Shown: positions 1-5,504 of the stretch, one piece after another | Layout of the letters: the number at the start of each line of letters is the position of its first letter | Numbering within the stretch: position 1 is the stretch's first letter | Source: Labilithrix luteola | Lineage (GTDB): Bacteria; Myxococcota_A; Polyangia; Polyangiales; Polyangiaceae | DNA length: 7,793 nt | Assembly (NCBI GenBank): GCA_026225435.1 | Contig: JAMFST010000049.1 | Span: 1-7,793, forward strand | Reading direction: 5' to 3' | Notes under the pieces: model-generated | The model's database searches: none | Seen by the model: only the letters and a program-made list of their open reading frames with translations | Told to the model about the DNA's origin: nothing | Position numbers and translations under genes: made by a program

Positions 1-1062
1 CACGCGCTGCCTCACGCGCTGCATGCTGCGCTTGGACGGTTCGCGCTGGAGGAAGTAGACGCGTCGGCGCTGCCTCACCCAGATCGGACCGCTCATGCGC
101 TTGCGCAAGTGACAGCCGAGGAAGTCGAAACCCTGGTTTCCCAGGCTCAGATCGACCGTCCTCGTCTTCTCCGGATGCAGCTCGAGACCGAGCCACGCGA
201 GCACTCTTCGCACGCGTGCTTCGGCGCGCTCGACGTCACGCTTCGTGTCGCACATGATCACGAAGTCGTCGGCGTAGCGCACGAGCGTGCCGTACCTCGC
301 ACCCTCGCGTTCCCACGCCATGTCGAGCACGTGCAGGTAGATGTTCGCGAGCAACGGGGAGATCACCCCGCCCTGAGGAGTGCCGGCCGTCGGATGACGG
401 ACCGTGCCCTCCTCCATCACGCCTGCTTCGAGCCACTTCTTCAGCAGCTTGAGGATGCGTCGATCCGAGATGCGCTTCGCCACGAGCTTCAACAGCTTCT
501 CGTGGTCGATGCTGCCGAAGTAGTCGCGGATGTCGGCGTCGAGCACGTGATGGCCGCCCTTGGCGCCGCGCTTGCGCAGCGTCTCGAGGGCCATCGTCGC
601 GCTCCGCTTCGGGCGGAAGCCGTACGAGGTCGACTTGAAGTCGGCCTCGAAGATCGGCTCCAGCACCAGCTTCGCCGCCATCTGCACCACCCGGTCTCGG
701 ACCGTCGGGATCCCCAGCGGCCGCTTCTTCCCGTCGGCCTTCGGGATGTACTGGCGCCGGACCATCTCCGGCCAGTACGTCCCTTCGCGCAGTGCGACGC
801 CGATGTCTTCGAGGAAGACTCCGATGCCACTCTGCTCGATGTCGGCGATCGTCTGCTTGTCGACGCCCGCCGCGCCCTTGTTGCACCTTACACGCTTCCA
901 CGCTTCCTCGAGGACGTCACGCCGCGAGAGATGATCGTACAGCGCGTGGAAGCGCCGCTCCGGCGACCGCTTGGCCGCTCCACACAGTCGTCTTTGCAGT
1001 CGTCGCACTTGGTCGACGGCCGGGGGGCCGCCGGGGTGGTTAGGTCCGCTCGAAGCGGCCAT
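1..1062 (-). CDS. ltrA: Group II intron reverse transcriptase/maturase (partial, C-terminus missing)
   Basis: The intron-encoded protein copies intron RNA into DNA and assists splicing. From the ATG at 1062 there are 354 codons with no stop before the edge. Visible RT blocks, with residue numbers from that Met: the N-terminal NKGAAGVD (61-68), the fingers motif RRQYIPKADGKKRPLGIP (102-119), YGFRPKRS (147-154), the first catalytic Asp in LDADIRDYF (174-182, D177), TPQGGVISPLLANIYL (228-243), the catalytic YADD (263-266), and LHPEKT (295-300) followed by GFDFLG. All expected polymerase residues are present, so this section is probably active. The X/thumb, DNA-binding and any HNH endonuclease domains would lie past the window edge. 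The start is uncertain: the frame stays open upstream all the way to 1641. The words SEGVVVP (codons around 1167-1147) resemble N-terminal extensions that I recall from some group II maturases, so translation may start before 1062. A purine-rich GAGGG lies just before the 1062 ATG. Confidence 0.93.
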   Translation of the reverse strand, partial: MAASSGPNHPGGPPAVDQVRRLQRRLCGAAKRSPERRFHALYDHLSRRDVLEEAWKRVRCNKGAAGVDKQTIADIEQSGIGVFLEDIGVALREGTYWPEMVRRQYIPKADGKKRPLGIPTVRDRVVQMAAKLVLEPIFEADFKSTSYGFRPKRSATMALETLRKRGAKGGHHVLDADIRDYFGSIDHEKLLKLVAKRISDRRILKLLKKWLEAGVMEEGTVRHPTAGTPQGGVISPLLANIYLHVLDMAWEREGARYGTLVRYADDFVIMCDTKRDVERAEARVRRVLAWLGLELHPEKTRTVDLSLGNQGFDFLGCHLRKRMSGPIWVRQRRRVYFLQREPSKRSMQRVRQRV

Positions 1063-1605
1063 TCCCTCGCGCTTACCTGCTCGTCCGACCTGACCACCGC
1101 AGGGGCCCTTCCCTCCCGACGCGTTGTTCTGCGCGTCGATCGTCGGTACTACGACCCCCTCGGATTCCCGCTGCGCGGCGCTCGCTTTCGACTTCGTCTT
1201 ATACGAGCCACCTGGCCGCGACGACGGCAGCGCAGACGGGCCTCTCGTGTTCCGCTCTTCTCCTTCAACGCGTGCTGCGCCCCGTACCCCGCCGGGACCG
1301 TCCGCGCGCTCCGAAACCAGCGCGGACGATGTTGCCTTCGCCGTGACATGAGCGGCTCGGCTCCCGGATTGTTTCTCTTTCGAGGCTGCAGGCTTCACTT
1401 CATGTTGCGGCCCGCGTTGTTGCTCCCTCCGTAGAGGCTCTCGACGTCCCGCTCGGGACAAGGGGATCTCTCCCCCAGCCTGGGACCTGCTACCCGGCCC
1501 TTCGGCGGCTACCGGGACGGGACTTGCACCCGCTGGAAAAGCGCAGCCTGCGAGCGAAGGCTCGGCCTCTGGCGAGGTTTCAACTTCGTTCGCGTCACGA
1601 CGCAC
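1063..1605 (-). ncRNA. Group II intron ribozyme, 5' domains (DI to start of DIV)
   Basis: About 540 bases between the proposed 5' splice site and the maturase start, with no separate gene on either strand. Read on the minus strand it is rich in perfect short hairpins: GTCCC/GGGAC at 1459-1446, AGGGG-type/CCCCT-type arms TCCCC/GGGGA at 1475-1462, CCCA/TGGG at 1484-1474, and CGGG-TGCAAGT-CCCG near 1530-1516. The word GGGTGCAAGTCCCG is a recurrent domain I element of bacterial group II introns. The hairpin GCCG-CTCATGTCA-CGGC around 1356-1340 presents the putative EBS1 in its loop. Near the end, GAGGGGGTCGTAGTACC (about 1164-1148) resembles the domain III/IV junction of related introns. Domain borders were not folded computationally. 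Confidence 0.75.
1345..1350 (-). other. Putative EBS1 of the group II intron
   Basis: On the minus strand these bases read CATGTC, in the loop of a GCCG/CGGC hairpin. They can pair with the last six exon bases GGCATG (1611-1606) with five Watson-Crick pairs and one G-U pair. The site is about 255 nt from the intron 5' end, in the range usual for EBS1 in domain I. A weaker candidate EBS2-IBS2 pair is GAGGG at 1429-1425 with exon TCCTC at 1618-1614. Confidence 0.55.
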
Positions 1606-1641
1606 CATGCCGCGAGGATACCGCGACGTCGACGGTCTGGT
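1606..1641 (-). other. Intron insertion site (5' exon, IBS region)
   Basis: The 36-base 5' exon between the stop of the small cysteine-rich gene and the intron. It ends GGCATG, the proposed IBS1. It contains no strong hairpin followed by a T-run, so this does not look like insertion behind an intrinsic terminator, the habit of class C introns. Confidence 0.5.
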
Positions 1642-1884
1642 TCAGCGGTGGTCGTGATCGCAAGCCTTGTCACACTCGATCCGGTCCTTCGAGCAGCGGT
1701 CATGCTCCTCGCGCGGGCCGGCGTGCTTGTCGCAATCGGCAAAGTGGTCGGCGCAGACGCCGTGACAGTCGCGCGGCTCGGCGTGCGCTTCGGTGCCGGC
1801 GCCGACGTAGGGCGCTCGCGGTGCGAAGGCGATGAACACGGCGCCGAGGAAGGTGACGGCGCTGAAGACGTGCTTGGTAGTCAT
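1642..1884 (-). CDS. Small secreted six-cysteine protein, mirror Cys spacing
   Basis: An 80-residue protein I do not recognise by family. Residues 1-35 look like a Sec signal peptide: a Lys at position 4, a hydrophobic run at about 6-21, a Pro/Gly-containing stretch, and a signal peptidase I site A33-H34-A35 before E36. The mature part would be about 45 residues, highly charged and His-rich, with cysteines at 40, 44, 51, 64, 71 and 75: C-x3-C-x6-C-x12-C-x6-C-x3-C. This spacing is a mirror image of itself. It would place all six cysteines on facing sides of two antiparallel helices, so a disulfide-stapled helical hairpin is a reasonable model; metal binding by Cys and the DHDHR tail is the alternative. 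ATG at 1884 is the start that gives the complete signal peptide; AGGG lies about 8-12 bases upstream. The gene follows the amidase on the same strand after 75 bases and precedes the intron. Confidence 0.72.
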   Translation of the reverse strand: MTTKHVFSAVTFLGAVFIAFAPRAPYVGAGTEAHAEPRDCHGVCADHFADCDKHAGPREEHDRCSKDRIECDKACDHDHR

Positions 1885-1899
1885 GATGACGACCCTAAC

Positions 1900-1938
1900 C
1901 GCGCAACATCCGACTTTTCGTTAACCCTAGGTTGCGCG
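1900..1938 (-). promoter_or_regulatory. Inverted repeat in leader of the small cysteine-rich gene
   Basis: CGCGCAAC at 1900-1907 and GTTGCGCG at 1931-1938 are perfect 8-bp inverted repeats with a 23-base spacer. In the minus-strand transcript this would form a hairpin ending about 15 bases before the ATG at 1884. It could affect translation or be a regulator site. No convincing -35/-10 pair was found here. Confidence 0.35.
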
Positions 1939-1954
1939 CGCGTAAGAGTTGTCG

Positions 1955-1970
1955 CGGGCTCAGCAGCCCG
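1955..1970 (-). terminator. Weak hairpin over the amidase stop codon
   Basis: CGGGCT-CAGC-AGCCCG is a perfect 6-bp stem with a 4-base loop, overlapping the amidase stop codon (1962-1960). No T-run follows on the minus strand, so it is not a standard intrinsic terminator and may only weaken readthrough into the small gene. Confidence 0.3.
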
Positions 1971-3363
1971 GGCGTCGATCGCCGAGCCCACCGCGACGTT
2001 CGAGCAGCGCGCCCAGGCGCAGGACGGTCGCCTCGTCGGCCCAGCTGGAGACGAGCTGGATGCCGATGGGCAGGCTCTCCGTGCTGAACGCATACGGAAC
2101 CGACAGCGCCGGGAGGCCACTGAGGTTGAACGGCGAGGTCGCGCGCATCACGTGGCTCCAGGGGACCTTCACGCCGTTGACCACCGGCTCCTGCGCGCCG
2201 TGCGGCGTCGCGGTCATCGGGTTCACCGGGCAGAGAAGAACGTCGTAGCGCTGGAAGTAGCCGGCGAAGGCGGAGCGGAGCGCCTCGGCCTTCACGCCGG
2301 CCGCCACGAAGTCGGAGACCGACGGATCGGACGCGGCGACGATCGACTTGCCGATGGCGTGGAGCTGCTCCTCACGACCGGCCGCGAGCGCCTTCACGTA
2401 CGGAACGAGCTCGCCGGTCACCAGCGTCATCAGCGCCGACAGCGGATCGCCGAGGAACGGGAGGCTCACCTCCTCCACCTCGCACCCGAGGTCGGCCAGC
2501 TGCGCGGCGGCGGCGGCGACGGCGGCGCTGATCTCGGGATCGACCGGACCGAAGGTCGCCTCCGAGGTCCAGCCGACGCGGATCGATTGACCGGCGATCC
2601 GCGGGCGATCCGCCTGCGCCTCGCGCGGAAGGATCGCGTACCCGTCGCGGCCATCGGGACCGCGGAGGATCGAGTACCCGAGCGCCACGTCACGGACCGT
2701 GCGCGCCATCGGGCCGACGTGCCACCAGTGCGACAGCGCCGTCGGGTAGTGCCCGGTGTACGGGATGCGACCGTGCGTCGCCTTGAGCGCGGCGATGCCG
2801 GTGAAGGCCGCGGGACCGCGCACGGAGATGGCGACGTCGCTGCCGATCCCGATGGGCGACATGCCCGCGGCGATCGCGGCCGACTCACCGCCCGACGATC
2901 CGCCCGGCGTGCGCGCGACGTTCCACGGGTTGTTGGTGCGCCCGGTCACCAGGTTGTCGCTCTCCGTCCAGTAGGAGAATTCCGGGAGGTTCGTCTTGGC
3001 CAGCGGGATGGCGCCGGCCGCCTTGAAGCGCGCCACCGCGGTCGCGTCCTCGGTCGGCACGTGGCCGGCGAAGAGGCGCGAGCCGCGCTGGGTGAGCACG
3101 CCCGCCGTGTCGAACGCGTCCTTGATGGTGAAGGGGACGCCGTGCAGCGGCCCGAGCGGCGCGCCCTCGAGCACCGCCTTCTCCGCGACCTTCGCCGCGG
3201 CCAGCGCCTCTTCACGTAACAACGTTACAATCGCGTTGATGCGCGGGTTCACCTCGTCGATGCGCGCGAGGTGCGCCTTCATCACCTCCACCGGTGACAG
3301 CTCCTTCGCCCGGATCAGCCCCGCCAGCTCCGTCGCGTCCCGGTAGTGAATCGGCGCGCTCAT
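1960..3363 (-). CDS. Amidase-signature family hydrolase with altered oxyanion loop
   Basis: A 467-residue amidase-signature enzyme, probably cytoplasmic, hydrolysing an amide bond of unknown substrate. The family triad is visible: base Lys81 (in FTIKDAFD), bridging Ser156 (in TPGGSSGGE) and nucleophile Ser180 (in GSDVAISVR). The Ser156-Ser180 spacing of 24 equals S217-S241 of fatty acid amide hydrolase. The oddity is residues 178-179: Ala-Ile instead of the Gly-Gly that precedes the nucleophile in the family and helps form the oxyanion hole. The rest is normal: LHGVPFTIKD, GRTNNPWN, HVGPMARTVRD and a C-terminal FNLSGLPALSVP (412-423). Length is typical for stand-alone amidases. No GatB or GatC lies nearby, so it is unlikely to be the tRNA amidotransferase subunit. 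It starts inside the end of the upstream GST gene (ATGA overlap, 3360-3363), with GGAG 11 bases upstream, implying coupled translation. Confidence 0.93.
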   Translation of the reverse strand: MSAPIHYRDATELAGLIRAKELSPVEVMKAHLARIDEVNPRINAIVTLLREEALAAAKVAEKAVLEGAPLGPLHGVPFTIKDAFDTAGVLTQRGSRLFAGHVPTEDATAVARFKAAGAIPLAKTNLPEFSYWTESDNLVTGRTNNPWNVARTPGGSSGGESAAIAAGMSPIGIGSDVAISVRGPAAFTGIAALKATHGRIPYTGHYPTALSHWWHVGPMARTVRDVALGYSILRGPDGRDGYAILPREAQADRPRIAGQSIRVGWTSEATFGPVDPEISAAVAAAAAQLADLGCEVEEVSLPFLGDPLSALMTLVTGELVPYVKALAAGREEQLHAIGKSIVAASDPSVSDFVAAGVKAEALRSAFAGYFQRYDVLLCPVNPMTATPHGAQEPVVNGVKVPWSHVMRATSPFNLSGLPALSVPYAFSTESLPIGIQLVSSWADEATVLRLGALLERRGGLGDRRPGC

Positions 3364-4055
3364 CGGTTGTCGAGCTCCGGCACGCCACTGGTGCGGTCAG
3401 CGTAGGCGGCCTGGAAGCTGGGGCGCAGCTGCCAGCGTTTCCAGAACGCATCCAGGTGCTCGAAGCGCTCGTCGAGTGGAGTCGCGTTGATGGGAAACTT
3501 GGAGAAGGCGATCGCGGTCGCCATCGTGATGTCGGCGAACGTCGGCGCGTCGCCGCCGAGGATCCAGTCGCGCCCGTCGGACAGGTGCCGGTCGACGAGG
3601 CCTGCGTGCGCGAGCGCCTCCTTGCGGCAATGCTCGCCCCACGCGTGGTTGGTCGTCAGCTCGAGCTTCGGTCCGAGCCCCTGATGCAGGACGTGGAACA
3701 TCGTCACGATCCGGTAGAGGATGTGCACCCAGATGCGGTTGTCCCACATGCTGTCGAGCCCCTGCTGCAGCGGGTCCTCGCCCATGATCTTCCGGCCCGG
3801 GAACGACTGATCGAGGTAGCGGACGATGGCCGCGGTCTCGGCGAGGAAGCTTCCGTCCGGCAGCTGAAGGGTCGGCGTCTCGCCCCAGGGGTTCATCTTC
3901 AGGTGCCGCCACTGCCGCTGCTCGCCAACCGGTGACATGTCGTAGACGCGCTCCTCGAACTGCTCGGCGATTCCCTTCTCGTGCAGGAAGAGGCGCAGCC
4001 GCTGCGGGTTGGGGAACGCGGACGGGGAGGTGAAGAGGCGGAGCGGAGAGGTCAT
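3360..4055 (-). CDS. Glutathione S-transferase family protein
   Basis: A 231-residue soluble protein with the two-domain GST layout. The N-terminal thioredoxin-like domain (about 4-85) has SPSAFPNPQRLRLFL (10-24), where the first helix begins, then GETPTL (58-63) with the probable cis-Pro61, and LAETAAIVRYLDQ (71-83), the glutathione gamma-glutamyl-binding ES/ET turn (E73, T74). The helical C-terminal domain follows, with the N-cap motif PTFADITMA (171-179). The catalytic Ser/Cys/Tyr cannot be fixed by eye; S10 or S13 are candidates. Glutathione conjugation, reduction or isomerisation are all possible. It is the first gene of a minus-strand operon with the amidase. The start at 4055 has a good AAGGA site (4067-4063) with 7 bases of spacing. 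It is transcribed away from the TetR gene through a shared 132-bp region. Confidence 0.9.
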   Translation of the reverse strand: MTSPLRLFTSPSAFPNPQRLRLFLHEKGIAEQFEERVYDMSPVGEQRQWRHLKMNPWGETPTLQLPDGSFLAETAAIVRYLDQSFPGRKIMGEDPLQQGLDSMWDNRIWVHILYRIVTMFHVLHQGLGPKLELTTNHAWGEHCRKEALAHAGLVDRHLSDGRDWILGGDAPTFADITMATAIAFSKFPINATPLDERFEHLDAFWKRWQLRPSFQAAYADRTSGVPELDNR

Positions 4056-4098
4056 GGAGGCTTCCTTCGGGGGTGCAGCGGGTGGCGATGCAGCCGTT

Positions 4099-4114
4099 TA
4101 CCTGACGGCAGGTA
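4099..4114. promoter_or_regulatory. Putative TetR operator O1 (perfect inverted repeat)
   Basis: TACCTG-ACGG-CAGGTA: perfect 6-bp arms around a 4-bp spacer, 43 bp before the GST start codon. Size and symmetry fit a TetR dimer site, and TetR-family proteins commonly bind beside their own gene. Binding is inferred. Confidence 0.65.
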
Positions 4115-4161
4115 GATTGACTGACACCTGTCTGGGCCTTTCCTTCCCCTCGGTCAAGCCC

Positions 4162-4177
4162 TATCTATCATCAGGTA
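4162..4177. promoter_or_regulatory. Putative TetR operator O2 (degraded copy)
   Basis: TATCTATCATCAGGTA matches O1 at 11 of 16 positions: the right arm CAGGTA is identical and the left arm is 4 of 6. Its centre is 63 bp from that of O1. It overlaps the likely ribosome-binding sequence (AGGTAGGT) of the tetR gene and the -10-like TATCAT, so occupation would block tetR expression. Confidence 0.45.
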
Positions 4178-4187
4178 GGTAATCGCC

Positions 4188-4775
4188 ATGGCCACCCCGA
4201 TCCCCGACACCCGCCAGAAGATCCTCGAAGCCGCGCGCTTGACCGTGCAATCGCGCGGCTACGCCGGCCTGAGCTTTCGCGAGCTCGCCAAGGACGTCGG
4301 CATCAAGAGCGCGAGCATCCACTACTACTTCCCCAGCAAGGGGGACCTCGGCGCCGTGCTGGCACAAAAGTACACCGAGGACATGGCCGGCTACCTGGAG
4401 GGCCTGCTCGACGGAACGCTCGACCGCGAGACCTGCCTGAAGAGGTACACCGACGTCTTTCGCACCACGCTGCGCAACGACAACCGCATGTGCCTCGGCG
4501 GCATGATGGCCGCCGAGCACGACGAGGTTCCCGCCGAGGTGCAGGTCGAGGTGGTGAAGTTCGGCGAGATGAACGTCCGCTGGCTGGCGCGCGCGCTGGC
4601 GCTCCCCACCTCGCCGCGCAAGAAGACGCCGGCGGCTTCAGCTGCGCTGGAGACGCAGGCGCTGGCGATCTTTGCCGCCATCCACGGCGCGCAGCTGGTC
4701 GCCCGCAGCCGCGGCGACGTCGCGGTGTACGACGCGATCGTCGCGGCCTACCGCGCGAGCGGGTTGATTCCCTGA
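4188..4775 (+). CDS. TetR/AcrR-family transcriptional regulator
   Basis: A 195-residue repressor-type protein. The N-terminal DNA-binding domain (about 8-55) is clear: TRQKILEAARLTV, the turn RGYAGLSFRELAKDVGIK, and the recognition helix SASIHYYFPSKGDL (41-54), the classic TetR ending. The C-terminal ligand domain carries NRMCLGGMMAAE (99-110), a segment that I recall in a TetR subgroup as MCLCGMLAAE, and WLARAL. Cysteines are at 83 and 102. Cys102 sits in that conserved segment and could be structural or could sense an electrophile. The start at 4188 is preceded by AGGTAGGT with 7-8 bases of spacing. It is the first gene of a plus-strand set with yfcG (18-bp gap) and the isomerase gene, and is divergent from the GST-amidase operon. 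It probably represses itself and both gene sets through O1 and O2; the ligand is unknown. Confidence 0.93.
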   Translation: MATPIPDTRQKILEAARLTVQSRGYAGLSFRELAKDVGIKSASIHYYFPSKGDLGAVLAQKYTEDMAGYLEGLLDGTLDRETCLKRYTDVFRTTLRNDNRMCLGGMMAAEHDEVPAEVQVEVVKFGEMNVRWLARALALPTSPRKKTPAASAALETQALAIFAAIHGAQLVARSRGDVAVYDAIVAAYRASGLIP

Positions 4776-4793
4776 GGCGTAGACTGCAGCACG

Positions 4794-5504
4794 ATGCCCA
4801 TCCCGATCGACCTCCACTACGCGCCGACCCCCAACGGCTGGAAGATCTCCATCTTCTGCGAGGAGGCCGACCTTCCCCATCGCATCGTGCCGGTGAACAT
4901 CCACGCCGGTGAGCAGGATCTCCCCGCCTTCCGCGCCATCAGCCCCAACGGCCGCATCCCGGCCATCGTCGATCCCGATGGACCAGGCGGCGAGCCGCTG
5001 GCGATCTTCGAGAGCGGCGCCATCCTCGTGTACCTCGCGGAGAAGACCGGCAAGTTCCTCCCCAGCGAGCCGCGCGCGCGCTCGCTGGTCCTGCAGTGGC
5101 TCTTCTGGCAGGTGGGCGGGCTCGGGCCCATGGTCGGTCAAAATGGACATTTCCTCCTCTACGCGCCGGAGCGTCTCCCCTACCCGACGGAGCGTTATGG
5201 CCGCGAGGTGCGGCGCCTCTACGGCGTGCTCGACGGGCAGCTGGCCGCTACCCGGGCCTTCGTCGCGGGCGAGTACTCCATCGCCGACATGGCCTGCTTC
5301 CCCTGGATCGTCACGCACAAGAAGCAGGGGCTCACGCTCGACGACTACCCCGCCCTCAAGCGCTGGTTCGCCGAGGTGCGCGCGCGCCCGGCGGTGCAGC
5401 GTGGGCTCGCTGCGGGCGGTGGAGTAGACGCGATGAGGAAGCCGATGGATGACGGCGCCAAGCAGTCGCTCTTCGGAGCAAAGGAGAAGCCCGATGCGAT
5501 TTGA
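4794..5504 (+). CDS. yfcG: YfcG/Ure2-like (Nu-class) glutathione transferase
   Basis: A 236-residue GST of the YfcG/YghU type. E. coli YfcG is a glutathione-dependent disulfide-bond oxidoreductase that lacks a catalytic Cys and binds glutathione near Thr-Pro-Asn. Here the same APTPNGWKISIF (10-21) is present, then ISPNGRIPAIVD (49-60) with cis-Pro56, GEPLAIFESGAILVYLAEKTG (66-86) with E73-S74, and the diagnostic LQWLFWQVGGLGPMVGQNGHF (100-120). The C-terminal domain has GEYSIADMACFPW (159-171) with N-cap Asp165. These words match E. coli YfcG closely as I remember it. The final ~25 residues form a polar tail not needed for the fold. The ATG at 4794 follows tetR after 18 bases, with only a weak ribosome site, suggesting translation tied to tetR. 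The 3' end overlaps the next gene by 11 bases. It is soluble and cytoplasmic. The family call is firm; the cellular substrate is not known. Confidence 0.93.
   Translation: MPIPIDLHYAPTPNGWKISIFCEEADLPHRIVPVNIHAGEQDLPAFRAISPNGRIPAIVDPDGPGGEPLAIFESGAILVYLAEKTGKFLPSEPRARSLVLQWLFWQVGGLGPMVGQNGHFLLYAPERLPYPTERYGREVRRLYGVLDGQLAATRAFVAGEYSIADMACFPWIVTHKKQGLTLDDYPALKRWFAEVRARPAVQRGLAAGGGVDAMRKPMDDGAKQSLFGAKEKPDAI
5481..5486 (+). promoter_or_regulatory. Ribosome-binding site fixing the isomerase start
   Basis: AAGGAG, 7 bases before the ATG at 5494 and inside the end of yfcG. It is the best Shine-Dalgarno match in the window and decides 5494 over the in-frame ATG at 5449. Confidence 0.8.

Larger units (their letters stand above)
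1..1605 (-). mobile_element. Group II intron, 5' part (runs off left edge)
   Basis: A retroelement made of a self-splicing ribozyme and a maturase gene, transcribed on the minus strand. The inferred 5' end is GTGCG at 1605-1601, the usual start of bacterial group II introns. It is followed by the stem-rich stretch expected of domain I and then by a reverse-transcriptase frame (from about 1062). A 6-nt loop at 1350-1345 pairs with the six exon bases just outside the proposed boundary (EBS1-IBS1), which supports this end. The 3' part of the maturase and domains V and VI, with the 3' splice site, lie beyond position 1, so completeness cannot be judged. The intron lies in the same orientation as, and 36 bases after the stop of, the small cysteine-rich gene, so it interrupts no recognised coding sequence. 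The structural class was not assigned. Confidence 0.88.
4056..4187. promoter_or_regulatory. Divergent promoter region between GST and tetR genes
   Basis: This 132-bp region must hold promoters for both directions. It contains two related 16-bp inverted repeats (separate entries) and an extra half-site ACCTG at 4126-4130. Possible elements are TTGACC at 4157-4152 on the minus strand and a -10-like TATCAT at 4166-4171 on the plus strand, but neither has a good partner at 16-18 bp. Promoter positions are therefore not assigned. Confidence 0.7.

Noticed and set aside
109..1434. Long plus-strand open frame (441 codons) over the intron
   Set aside because: It is antisense to the RT motifs on the minus strand, has Arg/Leu/Val-rich low-information sequence and no recognisable domain; open antisense frames are common in GC-rich DNA.
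1606..1641. Intrinsic terminator as intron target
   Set aside because: Only 4-bp arms (CGCG) and no T-run; insertion appears guided by IBS pairing instead.
1648..3219. Plus-strand open frame of 523 codons opposite the amidase
   Set aside because: Arg/Asp/Gly/His-rich composition typical of an antisense shadow; the amidase on the minus strand has full family motifs.
1960..3363. Amidase as GatA of tRNA-dependent amidotransferase
   Set aside because: No gatB or gatC next to it, altered nucleophile loop, and it is cotranscribed with a GST gene.
4117..4145. TTGACT (4117-4122) as a -35 box for tetR
   Set aside because: The bases 17 bp downstream (TTCCTT) do not resemble a -10 box; no confident promoter could be assigned.
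5449..5493. Upstream ATG for the isomerase gene at 5449
   Set aside because: It adds 15 residues without family similarity and lacks a ribosome site; 5494 has AAGGAG at ideal spacing.
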